Part shown: positions 57,751-64,000 of the stretch, piece after piece
Layout of the letters: every line of letters starts with the position of its first letter
Numbering within the stretch: the first letter of the stretch is position 1
Origin: Gloeomargarita sp. SKYB120
GTDB lineage: Bacteria > Cyanobacteriota > Cyanobacteriia > Gloeomargaritales > Gloeomargaritaceae
Direction of reading: 5' to 3'
Assembly (NCBI GenBank): GCA_025062155.1
Contig: JANXAM010000005.1
Coordinates: 22,710-86,709 of the forward strand
DNA: 64,000 nucleotides
Position numbers and translations under genes: made by a program
The notes under the pieces: model-generated
Told to the model about the DNA's origin: nothing
Database searches by the model: none
Seen by the model: only the letters and a program-made list of their open reading frames with translations

Positions 57751-58396
57751 CGGCAACCTGTTGTGCAAACCACGCAGCGGCAGCGATGTTGGTGCTGGAT
57801 TGCGCCTGAGCCATCGTGGCCTGCAACAGCGAACTGGTCAAACCTGGCAACACCTGGGAGTTTTCCACACGCTGGTAGCCAGACCCGTGCAAAACAAACA
57901 GAAACACCTGCCCGCCCTGGGCATCCATCACCCAGTATTCAGGAATCCCCAGTTCAGCGTAGAGATGTTTCTTCTGGTCCAAATCCGAATCCAAGGTGGT
58001 GTCAGCCACTTCCACCACCAACGCAGGTGGCGGCGACTGGTTCAGGTTAATCCGACGTGACTGCTGGTACTGCGGTAAATGCTCGCCCAGGTAAAGGGCA
58101 ATATCGGGAGCCGCAGCTTGCAACCCTTCTTTCTCCATCAAGCAGCTACCCAAGAGTTTTGCTTTGAGTTCTGGTCTTTGCATGAGCCATGTGCCCAAAA
58201 TGAGCGAAATAAGTTCTCGCACTTCCGAGTGCAAAATGCCTTCCCATCCCATGTTTTCTACTAGGAGTTGATGGCGATAGAAAAACAGTTGAACGCGCTC
58301 GATAGATTCATCATCCCGAACCCGTTGATAGTCATCCCAAGTAGCCGGTCGCCAGTGGGCGTAGGAAGTGGCTGGCTTGCGCTCCAAAAGAATCAT
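57731..58396 (-). CDS. Uma2-family (DUF820) endonuclease-like protein, copy 1
   Basis: A 221-residue member of the large cyanobacterial Uma2/DUF820 family with a restriction-endonuclease-like fold. The D...ExK-type core is visible as AAPDIALYLGEH, ALVVEVADTTLDSDLDQKKHLYAELGIPEYWVMD. Its biological role is unknown. It is a near-identical tandem copy of the following gene, apart from the first residues, an internal block (LISLILGTWLMQRPELKAK) and the C-terminal VAATGSGD. Confidence 0.87.
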   Translation of the reverse strand: MILLERKPATSYAHWRPATWDDYQRVRDDESIERVQLFFYRHQLLVENMGWEGILHSEVRELISLILGTWLMQRPELKAKLLGSCLMEKEGLQAAAPDIALYLGEHLPQYQQSRRINLNQSPPPALVVEVADTTLDSDLDQKKHLYAELGIPEYWVMDAQGGQVFLFVLHGSGYQRVENSQVLPGLTSSLLQATMAQAQSSTNIAAAAWFAQQVAATGSGD

Positions 58397-59084
58397 CTAA
58401 CTTTGCACTCTAGAGATGGGAAGTGGACTTTTTCAATTCTACAGCTCAGCCAGGGTTGAACACGCTAGGAGAATTGCTGTGCAAACCACGCAGCGGCGGC
58501 GATGTTGGTGCTGGATTGCGCCTGAGCCATCGTGGCCTGCAACAACGAACTGGTCAAACCTGGCAACACCTGGGAGTTTTCCACGCGCTGGTAGCCAGAC
58601 CCGTGCAAAACAAACAGAAACACCTGCCCGCCCTGGGCATCCATCACCCAGTATTCGGGAATCCCCAGTTCAGCGTAGAGATGTTTCTTCTGGTCCAAAT
58701 CCGAATCCAAGGTGGTGTCGGCCACTTCCACCACCAACGCAGGCGGCGGTGACTGGTTCAGGTTAATCCGACGTGACTGCTGGTACTGCGGTAAGTTCTC
58801 GCCCAGGTAAAGGGCAATATCAGGAGCCGCAGCTTGCAACCCTTCTTTCTCCATCAAGCAGCTACCCAAAAGTTTCGACTTTATCTCTGGATGTCGGATG
58901 AGCCATATCGTTAGAATGGCCGACACAAGTTCTCGCACTTCCGAGTGCAAAATACCTTCCCATCCCATATTTTCTAGTAGGAGTTGATGGCGATAGAAAA
59001 ACAGTTGAACGCGCTCGATAGATTCATCATCTCGAACCCGTTGATAGTCATCCCAAGTAGCCGGTCGCCACTGGGCGTAGGAAG
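57762..59084. repeat. tandem duplication of the Uma2 gene, 716-base offset
   Basis: About 607 bases (57762-58368) recur at 58478-59084 at a constant offset of 716 bases, so no net indels have accumulated. Most of the copies differ by single scattered bases, but a patch of roughly 70 bases around 58152-58225 against 58868-58941 is clearly more divergent. Confidence 0.85.
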
Positions 59085-59112
59085 GAATGTTTTTTTTCTC
59101 GACAGAAATCAT
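58465..59112 (-). CDS. Uma2-family (DUF820) endonuclease-like protein, copy 2
   Basis: A 215-residue paralogue of the preceding protein, with the same core residues (APDIALYLGEN, VVEVADTTLDSDLDQKKHLY, IPEYWVMDAQGG). The internal block reads LVSAILTIWLIRHPEIKSK instead of copy 1's version. I start at MISVEKKN; a TTG five codons upstream is also open. Sixty-eight bases separate the stop of this gene from the start of copy 1 on the same strand. Confidence 0.87.
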   Translation of the reverse strand: MISVEKKNIPSYAQWRPATWDDYQRVRDDESIERVQLFFYRHQLLLENMGWEGILHSEVRELVSAILTIWLIRHPEIKSKLLGSCLMEKEGLQAAAPDIALYLGENLPQYQQSRRINLNQSPPPALVVEVADTTLDSDLDQKKHLYAELGIPEYWVMDAQGGQVFLFVLHGSGYQRVENSQVLPGLTSSLLQATMAQAQSSTNIAAAAWFAQQFS

Positions 59113-59222
59113 CCTGACTTTTTTCAACTCAACCTCATTCTATGGGCAAGCTGCTTGCGTTTATCAGCGTGAAAACCAACAACGGGACTTTACCCTGCGG
59201 CCTAAGGGACGCTTTAGTAAAC

Positions 59223-60137
59223 CTATCTCATGGACTTGGCCCTTGCTTCCCGTTCCAATTCCTGCACCAGTTGTTCCAGGTGACTGCGCTGGGCATGAAA
59301 GACTGAGCTACAGAAATGACAGGTCACTTCCGCGCCGTCGTCCTGGTGAATCATGCTCTTGAGTTCTTGGATGCCCAACATCTTCAACGCCCCCAGCACC
59401 CGGTCAAAATTGCAGCCGCAGTGGAATCGCACTAGTTGCACCTCGGGGAAAATCACCAAGTCCATATCCCCTAGCAATTCCTGGAATATGTCGCTCAATT
59501 GGCGTCCGGCCAATAACAGGGGCGTAAATCCCGACAGCGCTGCCACCCGTGATTCCAGTACCTCAATTAGCTCCTCATTTTGGGCTGACCTAGGCAGAAT
59601 TTGGAGCAATAGTCCCCCTGCTGCCCGCACTTGCCCACCTTCTAGGAACACGCCAAGCGCTAGGGCTGATGGCGTTTGCTCCGACGTGGTTAGGTAGTAG
59701 GCAATGTCGTCGCCCACTTCGCCGGAAACCAACTCCACCGTACTGGCATAGGGGTAGCCGTAGCCATTGTCCCGCAGCACGTAGAGATATCCCTGCGACC
59801 CTACCGCCTGTCCCACATCCAATTTCCCCTTGGCATTGGGCGGCAACTCCACATGGGGCTGATCCACATACCCGCGCACCGTGCCGTCGCGACCGGCATC
59901 CACAAACACAGTTCCCAGCGGCCCATTGCCCTGGAAGCGAATGTTCACCCGCGCCGACATCCGTTTCATGCTCGACGCCAGCAGCAATCCTGCGCTCATC
60001 GTTCGCCCCAAAGCCGCCGTCGCCACGTAGGACAACCCATGTCGTTGCCGCGCTTCCGCCACCAAACGGGTGGTGATGACCCCGACCGCCCGAATCGCAC
60101 CGCCGGCTGCTGTGGCCCGCATCAACTGATCTACCAT
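59223..60137 (-). CDS. hslO: redox-regulated chaperone Hsp33
   Basis: Hsp33 is a cytosolic holdase activated by oxidative disulphide formation. The 304-residue protein shows [33 protein letters not shown] and the C-terminal zinc switch as CGCNFDRVL (CxC) and [11 protein letters not shown] (CxxC). The ATG chosen has AGGA seven bases upstream; a GTG two codons earlier lacks this spacing. Divergent from deoC. Confidence 0.94.
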   Translation of the reverse strand: MVDQLMRATAAGGAIRAVGVITTRLVAEARQRHGLSYVATAALGRTMSAGLLLASSMKRMSARVNIRFQGNGPLGTVFVDAGRDGTVRGYVDQPHVELPPNAKGKLDVGQAVGSQGYLYVLRDNGYGYPYASTVELVSGEVGDDIAYYLTTSEQTPSALALGVFLEGGQVRAAGGLLLQILPRSAQNEELIEVLESRVAALSGFTPLLLAGRQLSDIFQELLGDMDLVIFPEVQLVRFHCGCNFDRVLGALKMLGIQELKSMIHQDDGAEVTCHFCSSVFHAQRSHLEQLVQELEREARAKSMR

Positions 60138-60193
60138 CGCCACTTCCTGAACTTTGTCCTTATGATCGTATCGTGTTTACCGGAGAACCGCCG

Positions 60194-60859
60194 TTGACCG
60201 ATTTGCCGGACATTGCTACAGTGATCGAGCACGCCCTGTTGCGCCCAGGGATGACCCCGCAGGAGATTGCCGAAGGTTGTGAAATTGCCGACCGCTATGG
60301 GTTTCCAGTGGTGTGCGTCTATCCCAGCGCCGTGCGTCAGTGTGTGGAATTGCTCCATCAACGCCGGTGCCAGGTCTGTGCTGTCATTGGGTTTCCCCTG
60401 GGAGCGACTACCAGCAGCGTGAAACTTTACGAAGCCATGGAAGCGGTCGAAAACGGCGCCAAGGAACTGGATGTGGTTATTCACTGGGGCTGGCTCAAGG
60501 GCGGTGAAACCCAAGCCGTTTACGAGGAAATCGCCCAGATTGTCAACGACACGGGTCAAACGGTCAAGGCCATTTTGGAGATGAGTCAACTGACACCTGA
60601 AGAGCAAAAACTAGCGGTGGAAATTTGTCTCGATGCGGGCGTCCATTACCTGAAAACTGGCAGCGGTTGGTTTGGGGGCGCAACGGTGGAACAAGTGGAG
60701 TTTTTACGGAAAATGACCCAGCAGCAGGTAGGGATCAAGGCATCGGGGGGTATTAAAACCCTAGAACAGGCCCATGCCCTCTTGCGTGCCGGCGCAACTC
60801 GCTTGGGAACCTCCAGGGGCGTGGAACTGGTGCAGCAACAGAAAGAAATGAACACCTGA
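60194..60859 (+). CDS. deoC: deoxyribose-phosphate aldolase
   Basis: DeoC splits 2-deoxyribose-5-phosphate to glyceraldehyde-3-phosphate and acetaldehyde. The 221-residue protein has [39 protein letters not shown], the Schiff-base lysine in [14 protein letters not shown] and [18 protein letters not shown] start is preferred because GGAGA lies seven bases before it; a GTG seven codons upstream is the alternative. An ATG two bases after the stop begins the cobalamin gene. Confidence 0.93.
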   Translation: MTDLPDIATVIEHALLRPGMTPQEIAEGCEIADRYGFPVVCVYPSAVRQCVELLHQRRCQVCAVIGFPLGATTSSVKLYEAMEAVENGAKELDVVIHWGWLKGGETQAVYEEIAQIVNDTGQTVKAILEMSQLTPEEQKLAVEICLDAGVHYLKTGSGWFGGATVEQVEFLRKMTQQQVGIKASGGIKTLEQAHALLRAGATRLGTSRGVELVQQQKEMNT

Positions 60860-60860
60860 C

Positions 60861-62708
60861 ATGACTGGTGGCTGGGATGCGTTTCAACCAATTGCCTGGG
60901 TTGCAACCACACCTGTCAATCAAACCCGTTTTTTGACACTGGCGCGTCATTTCGGGGGAACCATCTGGTGTTCGCCTCAATTGGCAACCCATCCTGATTG
61001 CCATGCCTACGGGACATCTTTGCGTGACCACCTGCAGTATCTCTGGGCGGACCATCGAACACTGGTACTGGGGTTGACCCTAGGAGCTGTGGTACGCCTG
61101 ATTGCGCCCCTGCTGACCGACAAGCAGCGCGACCCCCTGGTGTTATGCATTCCCGAATCCGGCCAATACGTGATCACTGTTTGTGGCGGGCACCAGCGCC
61201 AGGGGGATTGGTTATGCCAAGCGATTGCCTCCTGGTTAAATGCCCAAGCCATTATTACCGATGCATCCAGTGCGCAGGGCTTGCCTGGCGTGGACACCTG
61301 GGGTCACCCCTGGGGATGGCGCAAAGGTGCCGGTGATTGGACGGCTCTTGCTGGCGCCCTGATTCGGGGGGAACCTGTGCAAGTGGTACAGGAAGCCGGT
61401 CAAACCCTGTGGCGACAAGCCCTTCCGCCGCAAGCGCCCCTGCTTTGGACGGACTCACCGGATGCCCATCGCCCCCAGATTTGGATCACGCACCGGCAAG
61501 TTAACCCAACGGTTCCCCATGCCATTTGGCATCCGCGGGTATTGTGGGTTGGCGTTGGTTGCGCGCGCGGGACCCCCGCCTGGGTCATCCAGCAGGCCAT
61601 TGCCCAGGTGTTTGCCGAACACGCCCTCGCCTTGGACGCCATTGCCGGTCTGGCCAGCATTGACATCAAACAGGACGAAGCCGGTCTGGTAGCCCTCTGT
61701 CAAAACCAGGGGTGGCCGTTGCGCACGTTTCCGGCTGACCAGTTGCGAGCGGTTGCTGTCCCCAATCCCTCGCCGGTGGTAGCTCAAGCTGTGGGCACTC
61801 CAAGCGTTGCCGAAGCCGCCGCTGTTCAAGCCGCCCAAGGCCCCCTGCTTGTGCCCAAACAAGTTTTGGACAACGTCACAGTGGCCGTCGCTTTGGCTCC
61901 CCAGGAATTCCTGGACCGCCAAGGTTATCTGTATCTGGTTGGCGCTGGCCCTGGCGACCTCAGTCAACTCACGCCTGCAGCCCGCTGTGCCCTGGCCCAC
62001 GCCGATGTGGTGATTGGCTACCGGTTGTACTTGGAATTGCTAGCGCCGCTCAAGCGACCTGGGCAAATTTGGGAAGCCTATGGAATCGGGCAGGAAACCG
62101 AACGCGCCCAGCGAGCCATTGACCTGGCCACATGGGGATTAACTGTAGCGGTGGTTTCTTCCGGTGACAGCGGCATTTATGGCATGGCCGGTGTGGTGTT
62201 GGAGTTACTGCACCACCAGCAACACCAACCATTGCGCAACCGTGTCCAGATTGTGCCAGGGATTTCGGCCTTACAAGCGGTGGCGAGTCGGGTTGGCGTG
62301 CCCTTGATGCAGGATTTTTGCGCCATTAGTCTCAGCGATTTACACGTGCCTTGGGAGACGATTGCCCATCGCTTAACCCAGGCCGCCCAAGGGGATTGGG
62401 TCACTGTTCTTTACAACCCCTGTTCCTCCCAACGCACCTGGCAATTACCAGCGGCGCAGGCCATTTTTCTCCAGCATCGGGACCCCAAAACGCCGGTGGC
62501 GGTTGTGCGCCAAGCCTATCGTTCCGATGAACAAATCTGGCGGTCGGATTTAGCCCATTTCACCCAGTTGCCGGTGGATATGTTTTGCACGGTCATTATT
62601 GGCAACCGGCGCAGTTATTGGAGCGATTACGGCCTGATTACGCCTCGGCGCGAGCCACCAGAACCGCCCCATTTTGCCCCCCAAACCCAAAACTCAAATT
62701 CAGGATAA
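60861..62708 (+). CDS. cobJ: CbiG-CobJ fusion, cobalt-precorrin hydrolase / precorrin-3B C17-methyltransferase
   Basis: A 615-residue two-enzyme protein of cobalamin synthesis. Residues 1-330 are CbiG-like: LVLGLTLGAVVRLIAPLL, GQYVITVCGGHQRQGDWL, WVGVGCARGTP and LASIDIKQDEAGLVALC. Residues 355-600 are a CobJ/CbiH methyltransferase: GYLYLVGAGPGDLSQLTPAA, VVSSGDSGIYGMAGVVLEL, VQIVPGISALQAVASRVG and VTVLYNPCSSQR. The fusion is common in cyanobacteria. The last 71 bases overlap the convergent ketoacyl synthase gene. Confidence 0.93.
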   Translation: MTGGWDAFQPIAWVATTPVNQTRFLTLARHFGGTIWCSPQLATHPDCHAYGTSLRDHLQYLWADHRTLVLGLTLGAVVRLIAPLLTDKQRDPLVLCIPESGQYVITVCGGHQRQGDWLCQAIASWLNAQAIITDASSAQGLPGVDTWGHPWGWRKGAGDWTALAGALIRGEPVQVVQEAGQTLWRQALPPQAPLLWTDSPDAHRPQIWITHRQVNPTVPHAIWHPRVLWVGVGCARGTPAWVIQQAIAQVFAEHALALDAIAGLASIDIKQDEAGLVALCQNQGWPLRTFPADQLRAVAVPNPSPVVAQAVGTPSVAEAAAVQAAQGPLLVPKQVLDNVTVAVALAPQEFLDRQGYLYLVGAGPGDLSQLTPAARCALAHADVVIGYRLYLELLAPLKRPGQIWEAYGIGQETERAQRAIDLATWGLTVAVVSSGDSGIYGMAGVVLELLHHQQHQPLRNRVQIVPGISALQAVASRVGVPLMQDFCAISLSDLHVPWETIAHRLTQAAQGDWVTVLYNPCSSQRTWQLPAAQAIFLQHRDPKTPVAVVRQAYRSDEQIWRSDLAHFTQLPVDMFCTVIIGNRRSYWSDYGLITPRREPPEPPHFAPQTQNSNSG

Positions 62709-63750
62709 ATTGCAAAGGTCGCTCTTGTTTTTGACGCACAAAGTTACCTGGAAACGCAGGCGTATGCAGCCCCACACAAGGGGGTAGGGTTTGCGTTTGC
62801 AGCGCCAGTAGGGAAAAGATGATATTCACCATTCCAGCGGCTCCCAACGTATGGCCCGTCGCCCCTTTCGTTGCCAGGATGGCCACTGACTCTGGAAAAA
62901 GCTGCTGGATGATCTGCATCTCGCGCCGGTCGTTGTGAAGGGTTCCCGTCCCATGGGTATGAATGGCATCGCAGGCTTCCAGGGGCACACCACTCATGGC
63001 AAAACAGTTGTGAATCGCTTGCATCGCCGCCGTCGTATCGGTGCTCGGAGCAACGGGGTTATCGGCATCGCAGGTGCATCCCCAGCCCTTGATGAATCCA
63101 TATTTGCCCGTCACCTGTTCACTTGCCTCAAGCAGGAGCACGCCGGCGGCTTCACCTAGTACTAAACCCTGGCGTTTGACGTCGAAGGGGAAACAGCCGT
63201 CCCTTGCCAAAACTCCCATTTGCCGAAATCCCGCCAGCGTCAGGGGTGTGATTGCCGCATCCACCGCTCCCACAATCGCCCGCGTGCAATAGCCCTGGCG
63301 CAGCCACTCCACCGCCGTTGCCACTGCCCAGACCCCCGAAGCACAGGCCGCCATGGGCGCTGCGACCCAACTTTTGGCCCCAACTTTCGCAGCCACCCAG
63401 CTCGCCCAACTCCCATGCAAATGGTCAAGCCACTGGTGCAGGTCCTGGCGTTGCCCTGATAACCACTGCTCCCAGCGCGCCTGTTCTCCTCGGCTCGAGC
63501 CAATCACCACGCCACAATCAAGCAACGGCAACTCCCAGCCTGCATCCTGTAATGCTTCCGTAAGTGCAGCGAGTAAGAGCGTGCGTGGGTTGGTTGGTTG
63601 TGATGTGACCAGCGCCAAGGGTGCAGGGGGCACCTGGGCAAACGGTTGCTGTACTTTGATGGGGCAATGTCCAGCCAGCAGATGGTGCCAGCCGGTGAAT
63701 TTATCCCACCCCAGGGCTGAGACCAACCCCATGCCCACCACCGCAATCAT
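62638..63750 (-). CDS. beta-ketoacyl-ACP synthase family protein
   Basis: A 370-residue FabF/KAS-like condensing enzyme. The catalytic Cys is in APMAACASGVWAVATAVEWL, the two histidines in THGTGTLHND and ATKGATGHTLGAAGMVN. At 370 residues it is shorter than FabF (about 410). It may act in a specialised lipid or polyketide step rather than as the housekeeping KAS II. The ATG overlaps the trmB stop by four bases, so they share a message. Confidence 0.86.
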   Translation of the reverse strand: MIAVVGMGLVSALGWDKFTGWHHLLAGHCPIKVQQPFAQVPPAPLALVTSQPTNPRTLLLAALTEALQDAGWELPLLDCGVVIGSSRGEQARWEQWLSGQRQDLHQWLDHLHGSWASWVAAKVGAKSWVAAPMAACASGVWAVATAVEWLRQGYCTRAIVGAVDAAITPLTLAGFRQMGVLARDGCFPFDVKRQGLVLGEAAGVLLLEASEQVTGKYGFIKGWGCTCDADNPVAPSTDTTAAMQAIHNCFAMSGVPLEACDAIHTHGTGTLHNDRREMQIIQQLFPESVAILATKGATGHTLGAAGMVNIIFSLLALQTQTLPPCVGLHTPAFPGNFVRQKQERPLQFILNLSFGFGGQNGAVLVARAEA

Positions 63751-64000
63751 GAGCGTCGCAGTAAAAAGCGATAAACCGGTAATCCCCGACGCAATACTGA
63801 CAGTTCCCGCTCCGTTGGAATGCCGAGGGGATTTTCCGGTAGGAATTCACCGGCAACAACAAAAGCAGGATGCTGGCGAAAGTAGTCAAACATTTCTAGA
63901 GCCACTTCCTGCACATCCGACTGCAAAAAGACATCTCCCCCTGGTTGCAAATAACGGGCAATCGTAGCGACTAATTCTGGCTTGACAATCCGACGTTTTT
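63747..64000 (-). CDS. trmB: tRNA (guanine-N7)-methyltransferase, 5' part outside window
   Basis: The frame is open to the window edge and reads KRRIVKPELVATIARYLQPGG, then DVFLQSDVQEVALEMFDYFR and ENPLGIPTERELSVLRRGLPVYRFLLRR, split here for length. The QSDVxEVA and PTERE blocks are typical of the C-terminal half of TrmB, which makes m7G46 in tRNA. It overlaps the ketoacyl synthase start by ATGA. Confidence 0.9.
   Translation of the reverse strand, partial: KRRIVKPELVATIARYLQPGGDVFLQSDVQEVALEMFDYFRQHPAFVVAGEFLPENPLGIPTERELSVLRRGLPVYRFLLRRS

Overview
The window is chromosomal DNA from a cyanobacterium. Marker genes are Psb27, phycocyanobilin:ferredoxin oxidoreductase (PcyA), a photosystem II S4-domain protein, an atpB-atpE pair split off from other ATP synthase genes, a CbiG-CobJ fusion, CofG, PatA-type response regulators and many pentapeptide-repeat proteins. 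The moderately high GC and compact packing (many 4-base ATGA/GTGA overlaps, several long convergent 3' overlaps) suggest a small unicellular type such as a Gloeomargarita- or hot-spring Synechococcus-like organism. I cannot name the genus from sequence alone.

Layout. 1-4 kb: one-carbon metabolism (metF end, 5-formyl-THF cyclo-ligase) and atpB-atpE. 3.9-10 kb: tRNA-Ser(CGA), rodA, a UPF0718/TIGR03943 membrane pair, a PfkB kinase, psb27, cofG. 10-24 kb: pcyA with a J-domain gene, a DUF445 protein, a HAD hydrolase/methyltransferase/solute-binding-protein run, a ZIP transporter, rubrerythrin, the PSII S4 protein, two pentapeptide proteins, purS-purQ, an M20 amidohydrolase and cobK. 24-38.5 kb: an accessory, visibly AT-richer island. 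38.5-49.4 kb: a TonB-like protein, zwf, a LivM-type permease, mntCAB-like Mn/Zn transport, glgP, surE and a DppB-type permease. 49.5-54.8 kb: a histidine kinase, two PatA-like regulators and a stomatin pseudogene. 54.8-64 kb: wrbA, rimO, a LuxR-type regulator, a tandem Uma2 pair, hslO, deoC, cbiG-cobJ, a ketoacyl synthase and the end of trmB.

The most interesting part is 25.6-38.5 kb. It holds a type III CRISPR signalling accessory set with no array, no cas10 and no Cmr/Csm genes in view: Csx3 fused to a P-loop NTPase (minus strand) and, divergently, a CARF-RelE toxin fusion (Cami1-like), a TIGR03985/WYL protein and a Csx1-type CARF-HEPN gene broken by an in-frame TAG. This set would make, and in the case of Csx3 switch off, responses to cyclic oligoadenylate produced elsewhere. 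After a VIT/VWA protein and a frameshifted small gene come three restriction-modification genes: a beta-class Mod methyltransferase, a PD-(D/E)xK-like protein also interrupted by TAG, and a DEAD-family Res helicase.

Other points of note are an unusual PATAN-receiver-pentapeptide fusion beside a histidine kinase whose ATP-binding domain looks degenerate, paired 11-nt-spaced direct repeats before the Mn-transport operon, and a mosaic tandem duplication of a Uma2 nuclease gene. All calls come from reading the sequence; no database search was run.
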